A DNA stretch of 64,000 nucleotides from Ryuthela nishihirai (taxonomy: Eukaryota; Arthropoda; Arachnida; Araneae; Heptathelidae): assembly GCA_038380435.1 (NCBI GenBank), contig JAWZYU010000017.1, positions 19,467,283-19,531,282 of the forward strand, in the 5' to 3' direction. The position numbers were made by a program, and so were the translations under genes. Below, piece by piece: positions 34,294 through 46,100 of the stretch. The stretch's first letter is position 1, and every line of letters begins with the position of its first letter. A model generated the notes under the pieces. It saw only the letters and a program-made list of their open reading frames with translations, made no database searches and was not told the DNA's origin.

Positions 34294-34781
34294 CTGTTCG
34301 CTTTGTACTTAAAGAGTTATGGACTTTGAATATTTAACAGCAACAATGCAAGTCTTTGGGAAATTGAAAGATCCAGTGATCACTATAAGCGTAGGATACC
34401 ATTTCTTGCTCCGCGTTATCATCTACAATTCCATCCCTTCTTACTGAAATTCAGCATTCAGTTAATTGCATGCTTTCCTGAAGGATAGAGAGCATTTTCA
34501 ATCATTAGCTAATAAATTCTCACTATAAACTTTTATTTACTTCTTATTTCAGGAAAACAGAAGAAAACATCGAATTTTAATTACGTTAAAAATAACATTC
34601 AGAACGGCGTTCCCGTAGAACAACAACCTATTTTTATTGATTCATTTATTTTTTATTGTGGTGTTACAAAAAATTGCTCAGAATTTTTTAATATACCGTG
34701 AACGAAAATAAGTTGGCGGGAGAGTGCCTGCATTACAGTGATCTTTCGTTGAAGTGGTTCGCAACTTTTTCGCCGCTACGG

Positions 34782-34975
34782 TCCCATGGCCGAGTGGTTA
34801 GCGCGCTTGGCTACTGATCTAAGAGACCTGGGTTAGGCATGGCTGTCTGTGTCGTTTTTCTGCTGAGGACCTGCCATCCTCTCAGACCTTCTACTATGGC
34901 ATATAAACTGATAGGCTCCTGTCAGACCTCTGTGGCAATCAGCTGCTTGAGGGGGTATTTATTTTTATTTTATTT
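34782..34975 (+). mobile_element. SINE-B, box B lost
   Basis: Head tcccatggccgagtggttag, then ggacctgggtta joined directly to ggcatggctg-type sequence: a 14-15-bp deletion has removed the box B core. Tail tgcttgagggggtatttat intact. This copy is unlikely to be transcribed from its own promoter. Confidence 0.88.
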
Positions 34976-35490
34976 ACGGTCTCTCACAAAGTTTCGTTCT
35001 TTCTGAGAATCCTCTTTTTCTCATTACTTCATACGATTTCTTTCAATTAAAATGTAGATCCTCGAAACGGGGATTCATTGAACGTCACAAGAATGGCCAT
35101 GTTAATAATAATGTCCGGTAAATTTGATTAATTAAGTACAATTTATCATATTTACTTATGACATGATGCATAATCGTCAGTCTAGGATTAACATGGCCGT
35201 CTTTACTAATTCGTTCTCACTGGGCTTAAAAAAGTTTTGGGGCTTTTTTTTTATAATTAGGCGACGGATTCCTGTTTTAGACTTTACATTTTAGGGGTGG
35301 AAAGTGTCTTTTTCACCTTTTCTGTCTTTTTTGGTTTCTCAGAGGTCAGATTGCGTTTCTCACGGTTTTTACCCTCTAACTCGGAGAATATATCAAACTT
35401 ACCAAATTCATTTGGGAATTAGACATAATCGCCGGTAAAAGTGAGAAATTCTGGCATATTTATCAAATTTACCAACTTCATTTTGGGAAT
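34976..35490. other. AT-rich unique sequence; nothing recognised
   Basis: A short direct repeat (atatcaaacttaccaa / tatcaaatttaccaac) occurs near 35390 and 35461. No gene or element recognised. Confidence 0.35.
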
Positions 35491-35496
35491 TATGTA

Positions 35497-36011
35497 CAAT
35501 CGCTCAAAAAAGTATCCGAACACTGTGGCTGATTAAAAAAAATCAGAAAAAATATCTGGCATCGATTTTTTTAGAAATTAGTGATCTGGCAACCTTGGTG
35601 TCACGTGACACGAAGGTTGCCAGATCACTAATTTCTAAAAAAATCGATGCCAGATATTTTTTCTCAATTCTGTAATCAACCATAGTGTTCGGATACTTTT
35701 TTGAGCGACTGTAGGTGGTCATACTATTTTGATACTAGATCGTGTGGGCTCACTCACAGAAATATTGAGCGTGTGCAGTTACGTTCACAGAAAACTGGAG
35801 CGTGTACAGTAACTGCTCACGCTTCAGTTTGCTGTGAACGGTAACTGGAGCGTGTACATTTGCTGTACACGCTCCAGATATTTTTCCTGAATTCTGTAAT
35901 CACGTGACACGAAGGTTGCCAGATCACAAATTTAAAAAAAAAAACGTTGTCAGATATTTTTTCTGAATTCTGTAATCAACCATAGTGTTCCGATACTTTT
36001 TTAAGCGACTG
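35497..36011. repeat. Palindromic Tc1/mariner-like MITE, complete
   Basis: Termini caatcgctcaaaaaagtatc and ttttttaagcgactg, TA at both flanks (35495-35496 and 36012-36013). Contains a near-perfect hairpin at about 35570-35645 (arms tttagaaattagtgatctgg, loop region tcacgtgaca) and the actcacagaaatattgagcg core. Confidence 0.93.
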
Positions 36012-36961
36012 TACTTGACATCACGCTACGCTAAAAATAATTTTTTTTTCACCTACATTCAACACTAGTAGAGGAAACAATGAAGATAGTGGCTTTAAGT
36101 AAACCTGATGATCGTTGTGAATGCAAAACAAACTTTTTTAAATGAGCAAAGAGTCACAAAATCTGCAGAAATATTTTTAAGGTTTGCAACATTGGTCATC
36201 AGTCGTAAGCCAAAAGGAATATATATTTATAGAATTTAAGCTTCTTTTCCAACATTACTTCCATTTTTACGGGAGATTTTAATACCGATAAATCTAAAAC
36301 ATAATTCGGCGTATTCCAAGCTTGATTTCTGCCTAAAAACATTCGGACATATACGCTTAAACAAATTGCCAACGCGCATGACTGATCACAGTGAATCTCT
36401 CATTGATACGATTTTCTGCAATAGATCTTCGCTTCACAAGCATACTCTGACTCTCTTCGTAGACATCAGTGATCATTTTATTATTAGCACTTCCGTAATA
36501 TAGACCTCGCGCACCTACAGTTTCAATTTCAAAAAGATCCTTTAAAAATTTCAACAATGATGCGTTTTTTTGAGTTTGCAAAATATCTCCCTTCGCAGAA
36601 GAGTATTTCCGAATGCACAACCCCTACCACAGAGGCACAACATCTCTCCTGTTTAACCCATTTTGTCCTGTGATCTGCTCCTTAAAAAACTTTCAGAGTT
36701 CGCCCTTCTGGAAAGCCTTGGATTACAAAAGAACTTCTGAAAAGGATCTCATTAAAAAACAAACACTTTAAGAATGCTGTTAACCCTAATCTCCATACAC
36801 ATTAGGAGGACTATAAAGCTTTCCGTAATCTGGTCAACACTGGTATTAAGAATGCCAAGCGTTTATATTTCCTTAATGGACTTTCCGTTATTAATCCAAA
36901 TGGAAATGAAATATTTCGAATTTTTAATTCTATTACTGGTAATTTAAGAAACCAATCCAAA

Positions 36962-37504
36962 ATGAATAAGATCGTTTACAATGACAATTCCTTCTACGAT
37001 GATAAAAGCATTGCCAATGTTTTGAATAATGTATTCTGCAAATCCTGCACTTCTACAGAAAATTATGCCAACGCAAATGAGCTATTGTCCTATTCCAATA
37101 AATCATTTAATAATCTGGAAACCTTTAAGCTCAAAAATGTTACCAAAATCGAAGTTCTTAACCTTATAAATTCGCTAAAAAACACTCGCAGTGTCGGACC
37201 AGATGGAATTCCTATCTTTCAACTAATAATTCTACCCCCATTAATTTCTGCACCCCTTTGTGATCTTATTAATTGTTCATTTAACACTAATCAATTCCCA
37301 ATTCCATGGAAAGAAGCCATCATCTCACCTACACCTAAAATTTCAAATCCTTCTAAACCTCTGGACTATCGACCTATTTCAGTTACACGTGCTTTAAGCA
37401 AATTTTTAGAAAAAGTCGTCGAAAGACAATTATCGACTTTTGTTGAAAAATTTAATTTACTTTCGTGCAGACAATTCGGGTTTTTAGAAAAATCGGTCAA
37501 CTGA
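36962..37504 (+). pseudogene. LINE copy 2 reverse transcriptase, N-terminal piece
   Basis: 180 codons containing SIANVLNNVFC, SVGPDGIP and the conserved LDYRPIS motif of the RT fingers region, ending at a frameshift after CRQFGFL. The RT continues in another frame at 37512-37799 (ALDISKAFDSV, the first catalytic Asp motif) and again to YADD at 37853. Equivalent broken pieces lie on the minus strand at 16731-15657. Confidence 0.85.
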
Positions 37505-38069
37505 AACTCTCGTGACACTTCTTGTTAATCAGTGGAGATTGGCTTTAGACAGCAAAGGGAAAACGGTTGTGGGAGTGGTTGCCCTTGACATCTCAAAGGC
37601 ATTTGATTCAGTTGAATACAAACTTCTCTTGCAAAATCTCTGCTCTAATCTTAATCTATCTCCCTCAGCTCTTTCCTGGTTTAAAAATTATCTCAACGAT
37701 CGTGTTATCCGAACTAAATTAAACAGTAATAAGATCTCTGCGCCTTTTAAAATCAATCGGGAGTACCCAAAGGAACCATTCTTAGCCAACTTCCCTTGAA
37801 CTTTTTTGTTAATGAGCGTCTACAATCCTCCACCAACTACAATATTTTTATGTATGCAGACGATTGTCTTCTTCTTTTACCTCAAGTTCTTTCACTTCTC
37901 TAAAACAAGAAATAGAAAACAATATTCATGATGTGCTTCGTTGGTATACTAAAAATGGATTCACTGTCGATATCAAGAAAACCAATATTGATTTTCTTTC
38001 AACTCCAAATTCTCCCCCACCTGACATAAACATTAAAATTAGTAAACCCATATTACAGTTTCCACTTCC

Positions 38070-38472
38070 ATGAAGTACTTAGGTATGATGATAGATAATA
38101 ATCTTGACTTTGGAATTCACATTAATAAATACGTCGCTTCAGCTTCTGAAAGAACTTATGTATTGAGATACATTCGAATCTACATATCCTCCAATGCCCC
38201 AATGTTCTACAAAATTTACATCCGACCGAAACTCGAATACTGTGCTTCCACCATTATTAATAAAAAGAACTCTTATAAATTAGAAAAAGTTCAAAATGAA
38301 TCTCTCAAAATCATCAGCAAAATCTCTCTTAACAAACGAGATTCTCTTACTGATATTCGTTCCAACTATCAAATTCCCACTCTTGAATCCAGAAGAAAAC
38401 TGCGGTTTATTAGCTTTATTCACGACACAATTAATAACAAGTCTCATCCCCTTCATTCGATTCCTACACCTT
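38070..38472 (+). pseudogene. LINE copy 2 C-terminal RT/thumb region, cut by RTE
   Basis: Encodes KYLGMMIDNNLDFGIHINKY followed by a domain with IYIRPKLEYCAS and LEKVQNESLKIIS, the usual region after the RT palm in Jockey/CR1-type LINEs. The frame runs on artificially into the RTE at 38483 (to 38564). The uninterrupted counterpart is 15660-15181 on the minus strand. Confidence 0.85.
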
Positions 38473-38482
38473 ATATCGAATT

Positions 38483-41400
38483 CCCTGCTGAGGAGTGGTC
38501 AACCACACAGGGTCCTGGTGCTGACCATATAAACCTACTGGACTGGACAGATATATGGCTCTGAGCTTGATTATGGATCCTGATTTTGCTGCACTGGTGG
38601 GCTTCTGTGGAGGGAAAATCTTCCGCTGTGTTTTCTTTTTGTTTGTGGGTTGACAGCCCCAAGTGAATAGATTCACAGGATATGTTTATCAGCTGGTGGA
38701 TAATCCTGAGCAGAAGTCATCGCAGGCACCTGAACTCTTTGCTTCTATTGGCATCGTCAGATTCTACATTGGAGGAAGTCTTCCAGTGTAGATGGCTTCA
38801 GCCTTTAGTAGTGGGGGAACGGGTCTTTGCCCCATGTCTGCGATTAGGGGGCTGTTTGATATTGTCGGCATTCCCTCTCTCAATAAACATAGTTTCTTTA
38901 AACATCCCACTAACCATTTTCTCTCCATAGGTAGTTGGAATGTGAGGACTCTGCACAGAGCTTTTTCTCTTGATGTCCTCACACAAGAATTCCACCGTTA
39001 TAATTTAGATATTCTCGGCTTGCAAGAGACCAGATGGACCGATAAAGGTCAGATTCTTAAAAATAATCTTAAATTTCTCTTTTCAGGGAGGGACGACAAT
39101 AAGCATCACCAAGGCGTGGGTCTGCTTCTCAGCAGACACGCTAGCGATGCTCTTCTAGGATATGAGTGCATTAATGAAAGGTTTCTTACAGCAAAATTTC
39201 AGACAAGTGTTAAAGACTTGAATGTTATCTGCTGTTATGCCCCCACTGAGGATGCCGATGAGGATGAGAAGGATAGGTTTTATGGACAACTTCAGGATAT
39301 TTTGAATTCTGTCAAGAAAGGAGATATTACCCTTGTTCTTGGTGACTTCAATGCCAAAGTTGGTACTGACTCTGACCTTTGGGGAGGAGTAATAGGCCCT
39401 TTTGGTATTGGTAGCTGCAATGGCAATGGGCAACGTCTCCTACAGGTAAGTAAACTCAATGGATTCAGAATAACTAACACTTATTACAAACACCGCGACA
39501 TACATAAGTACACATGGGTTTCACCTGATGGGCTGCATAAGAATATGATTGATTACATATTAATTAACAGCAAATGGGCCAGTTCTGTTAGGAATACCAG
39601 GGCATATAGGGGAGCTGAAATTGGATCTGACCATTACCTTGTTAAAAGTGTGTTGCAAATTAAACTTAAAAAGTGTTGTGCTAGGGTTAAAAAATTTACT
39701 TTTAATACTGAAGCTCTGAAAGATCCAGTTATAGCCAAAGCTTACCATGATAGGTTACTTAGTCATTATGACAGTCATGGTTTGCTTACTACTGAAGTTG
39801 AGGAAGAATGGGATCATTTTAAACAGGCTTTTTTGGACACTAACAGTACTCTTTTAGGAAAAAAGGAGCAGAAGAGGCAAAATTATCTGAGTGATAAGGC
39901 ACTTGAGCTTATTTCGGAAAGAAAGAACTGCAGGAATGCCCTTAATCAATACCCTACTAGTCCTAATAGAAAGCATTACAGAGACCTTAATAAGCTTGTA
40001 AAGGATCAGTTAGCTGCTGATAAGAATCTTTGGCTTGATGGTTTGGCTGACAAAGCCGAGGAAGCAGTTAGACAGCACAACAGCAGAGAGCTGTACCAGA
40101 TAGTTAATGTTTTGTGTGGTAGAAAACGGACAGGCATACAAGGATTGAAGGATAAACAAGGTAAGGTTATAGAAGGGGAGGATTCTGTCATGACTAGGTG
40201 GGCTGAGCATTTCAGTGATGTTCTAAACAATGTAGTTAGTTCTACTCCCATTGTTTGCAATGATGATAGATGCATTGGTGGCTTTAATGTTGGCCCTATA
40301 ACACAATCTGAAGTTATTTTGGCTGTTTCTAAACTTAAACTTCATAAATCCCCAGGGGTAGATGAAATTACTACGGAAATGCTTAGAGCTGGGAATGTTT
40401 CGGTTACCACTTGGATGACTGAAATTCTGAATCTCTTTTATGATAAAGGCATGGTTCCAAAGGATTTTACCAGAGCTATTGTTATCCCTATTTTCAAAAA
40501 AGGTGATCACAGTTCTTGTGATAACTATAGGGGTATCAGCCTACTCTCTGTTCCAGGTAAAGTTCTTTCCATGATTGTGCTTAATAGAATTAAGAATCTG
40601 GTTGACAGTCAATTGCGTGATGAGCAATGTGGATTCAGAAGTGGTAGGGGATGTGTGGATCAGATATTTTCACTCAGGCAGATTCTTGAGAAATGTTTAG
40701 AGTTTCAGAAATCTTTGGTTGCTAGCTTTGTTGATTTCAAAAAGGCTTTCGACTCTGTTGATCGTCATAATTTGTGGTTGATTGTGAGATCATATGGTAT
40801 ACCAGACAAGTTAGTTAACATAATGAAAGCTCTCTATGATAACACTGAGTCGTGTGTGAGAGTTGGTAAGGCTTGTAGCAATTGGTTTAGCATTACTTCT
40901 GGTGTTCGACAAGGGTGCATTTTGTCTCCTTTTCTCTTTAGCTTGGTTATTGATTATGTTATGCGAAATTCACTTCAAGGGAAAGATTTTGGCCTTAAAT
41001 GGGCTGGAGATACGAAAATTTCTGATTTAGATTATGCTGATGATTTAGCCCTTTTGGCAAATGATGTTGATGAGATGAACTCTTTCATTCGAGCTGTTGA
41101 TGAGACTGGTAGTAGAGTAGGTTTGGTTATAAACAGAGAGAAAACTAAAGTGATGAAAATTGGTCAGGCAGGCTGTGATTCAGTTAATCTGAATGGTTGC
41201 AGTCTTGAGCAGGTGTCACAGTTTAATTATCTTGGGAGCTATGTAACAGATAATGGTGATGTGCGGCATGAGATTAACAGACGAATAGGGATTGCTGCCG
41301 GGACTTTTAAGAATCTATGGAGAGTGTGGAGAAATAGGCGTATACACCTAAAGACCAAAATTAGACTGTATAATAGTTTGGTTCTTTCTAGGGTTAGTTA

Positions 41401-41841
41401 TGGTAGTGAAACTTGGACACTTTGTAAACAAGATAACAGGAAACTAGATGCTTTTGATTCCAGATGCTTACGCAGTATCTTGGGCATTAGGTGGTTCAAC
41501 TTTGTAACTAATGATGAGATTAGGCAAAGGAGTTTGCAACCTCCTTTAAGCAGCATATTGTGCAGAGAGAGACTCCGTTGGTTTGGCCATGTTGCCCGTA
41601 TGAATAATTATAGATTGGCGAATAGGGTTATGAACAGTGTGCCTAAAGGCCGCAGAAAGAAGGGGAGACCTAGGATGCGGTGGGCAGACAATGTCAAACA
41701 GGACCTTGTTGGAATTGGTGTGCAATGGCCAGATGCAGTAGATGTAGCTCAGGATAGACTTGCTTGGAGAACTAAATTGCACGGTCTGGTTGGACCTCCG
41801 TAGCCCATGGCTGCTTGAGGATGATGATGATGATGATGATG
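38483..41841 (+). mobile_element. RTE-clade LINE copy 2, 5'-truncated leader, intact ORF
   Basis: Inserted into the decayed LINE with a 10-bp target duplication atatcgaatt (38473-38482 and 41842-41851). The corresponding uninterrupted site is on the minus strand near 15245-15262. About 200 bp of the leader present in copies 1 and 3 is missing. The 3' end is a short (GAT)n microsatellite at 41818-41841, as expected for RTE elements, which lack poly(A). Single ORF 38792-41803. Confidence 0.95.
38792..41803 (+). CDS. RTE endonuclease-reverse transcriptase, 1003 codons, intact
   Basis: Single-ORF non-LTR retrotransposon protein that nicks target DNA and copies its RNA at the nick. The AP-type endonuclease (residues about 45-285) has SWNVRTL (W49), LQETRW (E79), GDFNAKVG (D185, N187) and SDH (D280, H281), the expected catalytic set. 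The RT (about 480-800) has NYRGISLLS, QCGFRSGRG, SFVDFKKAFDSVD, GVRQGCILSPFLF and the YADD active site at 748-751. The C-terminal domain has LRWFGHVARM and GRPRMRWADNV, typical of RTE-like elements. ATG 38792 is followed by about 45 residues before the endonuclease; copy 1 uses the same start. No stops or frameshifts, so it could be active. Confidence 0.95.
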   Translation: MASAFSSGGTGLCPMSAIRGLFDIVGIPSLNKHSFFKHPTNHFLSIGSWNVRTLHRAFSLDVLTQEFHRYNLDILGLQETRWTDKGQILKNNLKFLFSGRDDNKHHQGVGLLLSRHASDALLGYECINERFLTAKFQTSVKDLNVICCYAPTEDADEDEKDRFYGQLQDILNSVKKGDITLVLGDFNAKVGTDSDLWGGVIGPFGIGSCNGNGQRLLQVSKLNGFRITNTYYKHRDIHKYTWVSPDGLHKNMIDYILINSKWASSVRNTRAYRGAEIGSDHYLVKSVLQIKLKKCCARVKKFTFNTEALKDPVIAKAYHDRLLSHYDSHGLLTTEVEEEWDHFKQAFLDTNSTLLGKKEQKRQNYLSDKALELISERKNCRNALNQYPTSPNRKHYRDLNKLVKDQLAADKNLWLDGLADKAEEAVRQHNSRELYQIVNVLCGRKRTGIQGLKDKQGKVIEGEDSVMTRWAEHFSDVLNNVVSSTPIVCNDDRCIGGFNVGPITQSEVILAVSKLKLHKSPGVDEITTEMLRAGNVSVTTWMTEILNLFYDKGMVPKDFTRAIVIPIFKKGDHSSCDNYRGISLLSVPGKVLSMIVLNRIKNLVDSQLRDEQCGFRSGRGCVDQIFSLRQILEKCLEFQKSLVASFVDFKKAFDSVDRHNLWLIVRSYGIPDKLVNIMKALYDNTESCVRVGKACSNWFSITSGVRQGCILSPFLFSLVIDYVMRNSLQGKDFGLKWAGDTKISDLDYADDLALLANDVDEMNSFIRAVDETGSRVGLVINREKTKVMKIGQAGCDSVNLNGCSLEQVSQFNYLGSYVTDNGDVRHEINRRIGIAAGTFKNLWRVWRNRRIHLKTKIRLYNSLVLSRVSYGSETWTLCKQDNRKLDAFDSRCLRSILGIRWFNFVTNDEIRQRSLQPPLSSILCRERLRWFGHVARMNNYRLANRVMNSVPKGRRKKGRPRMRWADNVKQDLVGIGVQWPDAVDVAQDRLAWRTKLHGLVGPP

Positions 41842-41941
41842 ATATCGAATTACGACATCGCCACATCCTTCGCTCTGATAATAAAATGTTTTCTTCTCCC
41901 AAGATTCTCAAAGGCTAAATATGGTGAAATTTCTTTTGCAT

Positions 41942-42148
41942 TCCCATGGCCGAGTGGTTAGCGCGCTTGGCTACTGATCTAAGGGACCTGGGTTCGAGCC
42001 CCGGGTAAGGCATGGCTATTTGTGTCGTTTCTCTGCTGAGGTCCTGCCATTCTCACAGACCTTCTACTCTGGCATATAAACTGACAGGCTCCTGTCAGAT
42101 CTCTGTGGCAAGCAGCTGCTTGAGGAGGTTTTTTTTTTTTTTTTTTTT
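41942..42148 (+). mobile_element. SINE-B inserted in the LINE copy 2 3' UTR
   Basis: Head cccatggccgagtggttagc, box B ggttcgagccccgggtaagg, tail tgcttgaggagg plus a T run. The empty site is visible in LINE copy 1 near 15154-15175, where the flanking sequences are continuous. Confidence 0.94.
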
Positions 42149-42924
42149 CAAACAACCTCAACTTGGAACTCTCAACAGAGCGATATTGCTTCTGTAAATT
42201 TAAACAAAATTCAAAACCTATATTTCTCCACTCCTGTTAGAATATTGAAACGTTTGACCAACAACATCTCCTCACCCCTATTCTCACCCCCCCCCCCCCC
42301 ATCTTTGCCCTTTGTCGGGATTATCCGCAATCCTTTTCCCCCTGTTCATTCATTTAATATTACTCTCTGTTGTCTTAAACCTTCTTTTTCTTCCCCCTAA
42401 GTTTTCTGGATTTTTTTTATCATATTTCATATTATATATTATCTTCGTCTGTGCCACTTGTCATTTTGTTTATATGTATAAAATAATTATGCAATTCCTG
42501 TAAACATGTTTCTATTTTTGTACTATCGATATTTCTTTTTAATTTCTCAAATGTACTGGGGCATCAAGCCACTTGAAAGTTTAAATTAATATCCAAAATC
42601 ACCTGTATCTTGGCTTTACTGTAACTCCCTGCATGAAATAAATTATTATTATTGTTAACTTTCTGATAGATTGAGACATTCGTAAGTCAATGTCAAATAT
42701 CCGTAACTGCCGAACCCATGTTCTCTGAACTTCTTCGAACCTATATTCGTCAATTGAATACCGAGTCACAATCGTTTATCATGTAAAATGTTTGTAAGTA
42801 CGAATTGTTCACAACTTCAATGTGAAAGTCCACCTTTATAAGCTTTATAAATAGTTAAGGCTATCTTCTTCAGTGGCAATAATAAAAATATCATTGTTCA
42901 TTCTATTTTTGTTATAAATAAAAT

Positions 42925-43082
42925 CCCTCAAGCAGCTGCTTGCGACAGAAGCCTGTTAGTTTATACGCCATATAGGTCTGTGAGGAATGAGAGACCTCAG
43001 CAGATAGACAACACGAGCATCCATGCCTTATCCAGATCCCTTTGGTAAGCAGCCAAGTGTTCTAAACACTCGGCCACGCGAT
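42925..43082 (-). mobile_element. SINE-B, diverged
   Basis: tccctcaagcagctgcttg through agacctcagcagatagac to ctaaacactcggccacgcg. The box B core is deleted (ccttatccagatcccttt). Confidence 0.85.
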
Positions 43083-43100
43083 CAGTGATTCCTTAATATT

Positions 43101-46100
43101 CATCATCATCATCATCCTCAAGCAGCCATGGGCTACGGAGGTCCAACCAGACTGTGCAGTTTAATTCTCCAAGCATATCTGTCCTGAGCTACATCTGCTG
43201 CATCCGGCCACTGTACACCAATTCTAACAAGGTCCTGTTTGACATTGTCTGCCCACCGCATCCTAGGTCTCCCCCTCCTTCTGAGGCCTTTAGGCACACT
43301 GTTCATAACCCTATTTGCCAATCTATAATTATTCATACGGGCAATATGGCCAAACCAACGGAGTCTCTCTCTGCACAATATGCTGCTTAAAGGAGGTTGC
43401 AAACTCCTTTGCCTAACCTCATCATTAGTTACAAAGTTAAACCACCTAATACCCAAGATACTACGTAAGCATCTAGAATCAAAAGCATCTCGTTTCCTAT
43501 TATCTTGTTTACACAGCGTCCAAGTTTCACTACCATAACTAACCCTAGAAAGAACCAAACTATTATACAGTCCAATTTTAGTCTTTAGGTGTATACGCCA
43601 ATTTCTCCACAATCTCCATAGATTCTTAAAAGTCCCAGCAGCAATCCTTATTCGTCTGTTAATCTCATGCCGCACATCACCATTATCTGTTATATAGCTC
43701 CCAAGATAATTAAACTGTGACACCTGCTCAAGATTGCAACCATTCAGATGAACTGAATCACAACCTACCTGACCAATTTTCATCACTTTAGTTTTCTCTC
43801 TGTTTATAACCAAACCTACTCTACTACCAGTCTCATCAACAGCTCGAATGAAAGAGTTCACCTCATCAACATCATTTGCCAAAAGGGCTAAATCATCAGC
43901 ATAATCTAAATCAGAAATTTTCGTATCTCCAGACCATTTACGGCCAAAATCTTTCCCTTGCAATGAATTTCGCCTAACGTAATCAATAACCAAACTAAAG
44001 AGAAAAGGAGACAAAATGCACCCTTGTCGAACACCAGCAGTAATGCTAGACCAATTGCTACAAGATTTACCAACTCTCACACATGACTCAGTGTTATTAT
44101 AGAGAGCTTTCATTACGTTAACTAACTTGTCTGGTATACCATATGATCTCACAATCAACCACAAATTATGACGATCAACAGAGTCGAAAGCCTTTTTGAA
44201 ATCAACAAAGCTAGCAACCAAAGGTTTCTGAAACTCTAAACATTTCTCAAGAATCTGCCTAAGTGAAAATATTTGATCCACACATCCCCTACCACTTCTG
44301 AATCCACATTGCTCATCACGCAATTGACTGTCAACCAGATTCTTAATTCTATTAAGCACAATCATGGAAAGAACTTTACCTGGAACAGAGAGTAGGCTGA
44401 TACCCCTATAGTTATCACAAGAACTGCGATCACCTTTTTTGAAAATAGGGATAACAATAGCTCTGGTAAAATCCTTAGGAACCATGCCTTTATCATAAAA
44501 GATATTCAGAATTTCAGTCATCCAAGTGGTAACCGAAACATTCCCAGCTTTGAGCACTTCTGTAGTAATTTCATCTACCCTGGGGATTTATGAAGTTTAA
44601 GTTTAGAAATACCCAAAATAACTTCAGATTGTGTTATAGGTCCAACATTAAAGCCATCAATGCATCTATCATCATTGCAAACAATGGGAATAGAACTAAC
44701 TGCATTGTTTAGAACATCACTGAAATGCTCAGCCCACCTAGCCATGACAGAATCCTTACCTTCTATAACCTTACCTTGTTTATCCTTCAATCCTTGTATG
44801 CCTGTCCGTTTTCTACCACACAAAACATTAACTATCTGGTACAGCTCTCTGCTGTTGTGCTATCTAACTGCTTCCTCCACTTTATCAGCCAATCCATCAA
44901 GCCAAAGATTCTTATCAGCAGCTAACTGATCCTTTACAAGTTTATTAAGGTCTCTGTAATGCTTTCTATTAGGACTAGTAGGGTACTGATTAAGGACATT
45001 CCTGCAGTTCTTTCTTTCCGAAACAAGCTCAAGTGCCTTATCACTCAGATAATTCTGACTCCTCTGCTCCTTTTTTCCTAAAAGAGTACTGTTAGTGTCC
45101 AAAAAAGCCTGTTTAAAACGATCCCATTCTTCCTCAACTTCAGTAGTAAGCAAACCATGATTGTCATAATGACTAAGTAACCTATCATGGTAAGCTTTAG
45201 CTATAACTGGATCTTTCAGAGCTTCAGTATTAAAAGTAAATTTTTTAACCCTAGCACAACACTTTTTAAGTTTAAGTTGCAACACACTTTTAAGAAGGTA
45301 ATGGTCAGATCCAATTTCAGCTCCCCTATATGCCCTGGTATTCCTAACAGAACTAGCCCATTTGCTGTTAATTAATATGTAATCAATCATATTCTTATGC
45401 AGCCCATCAGGTGAAACCCATGTGTACTTATGTATGTCACGGTGTTTGTAATAAGTGTTAGTTATTCTGAATTCATTGAGTTTACTTACCTGTAGGAGAC
45501 GTTGCCCATTGCCATTGCAGTTACCAATACCAAAAGGGCCTATTACTCCTTCCCAAAGGTCAGAGTCAGTACCAACTTTGGCATTGAAGTCACCAAGAAC
45601 AAGGGTAATATCTCCTTTCTTGACAGAATTCAAAATATCCTGAAGTTGTTCATAAAACCTATCCTTCTCATCCTCATCGGCATCCTCAGTGGGGGCATAA
45701 CAGCATATAACATACAAGTCTTTAACGCTTGTCTGAAATTTTGCTGTAAGAAACCTTTCATTAATGCACTTATATCCTAGAAGAGCATCACTAGCATGTC
45801 TGCTGATCAGCAGACCCACGCCTTGGTGATGCTTTCCATATTCCCTCCCTGTAAAGAGAAATTTAAAGGTATTTTTAAGTATCTCACCTTTATCTGTCCA
45901 TCTGGTCTCTTGCAAGCCTAAAATATCTGGGTTATAGCGCTGGAATTCCTGCGTTAGGACATCAAGAGAATAAACTCTATGTAATGTCCTCACATTCTAT
46001 GTTCCTGCAGAGAGAAAATGATTAGTAGGATTTTTAAAGAAATTAGGTTTATTGAGATTGGTAGGGCCAACAATATCAAACAGCCCCCTGCTCCTCCGCT

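Larger units (their letters stand above)
36146..42660 (+). mobile_element. Decayed LINE copy 2 (Jockey/CR1/L2-type), split by RTE and SINE-B
   Basis: In order: an endonuclease remnant with FTGDFN (about 36270), LPTRMTDHSESLIDTIFCN (about 36366-36420) and DISDHF (about 36465); a PWITKELL linker (about 36710); reverse transcriptase (36962-37870) with the active-site YADD at 37853-37864; a C-terminal region (38070-38472); then a 3.36-kb RTE insertion, resumption at 41852, a SINE-B insertion, and a 3' UTR ending ctccctgcatgaaataaatt + ATT repeats near 42655. Frameshifts near 37500, 37790 and 38073 kill the ORF. Endonuclease motifs of this form are typical of Jockey, CR1 and L2 elements; the exact clade is not resolved. 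It is in opposite orientation to copy 1, and shared similarity ends at the same point (17606/36146). Confidence 0.88.

Noticed and set aside
38070..38564. 164-codon frame ending in a novel C-terminus (EFPAEEWSTTQGPGAD)
   Set aside because: An artificial fusion of the LINE C-terminal region with antisense RTE leader across the insertion point at 38483.
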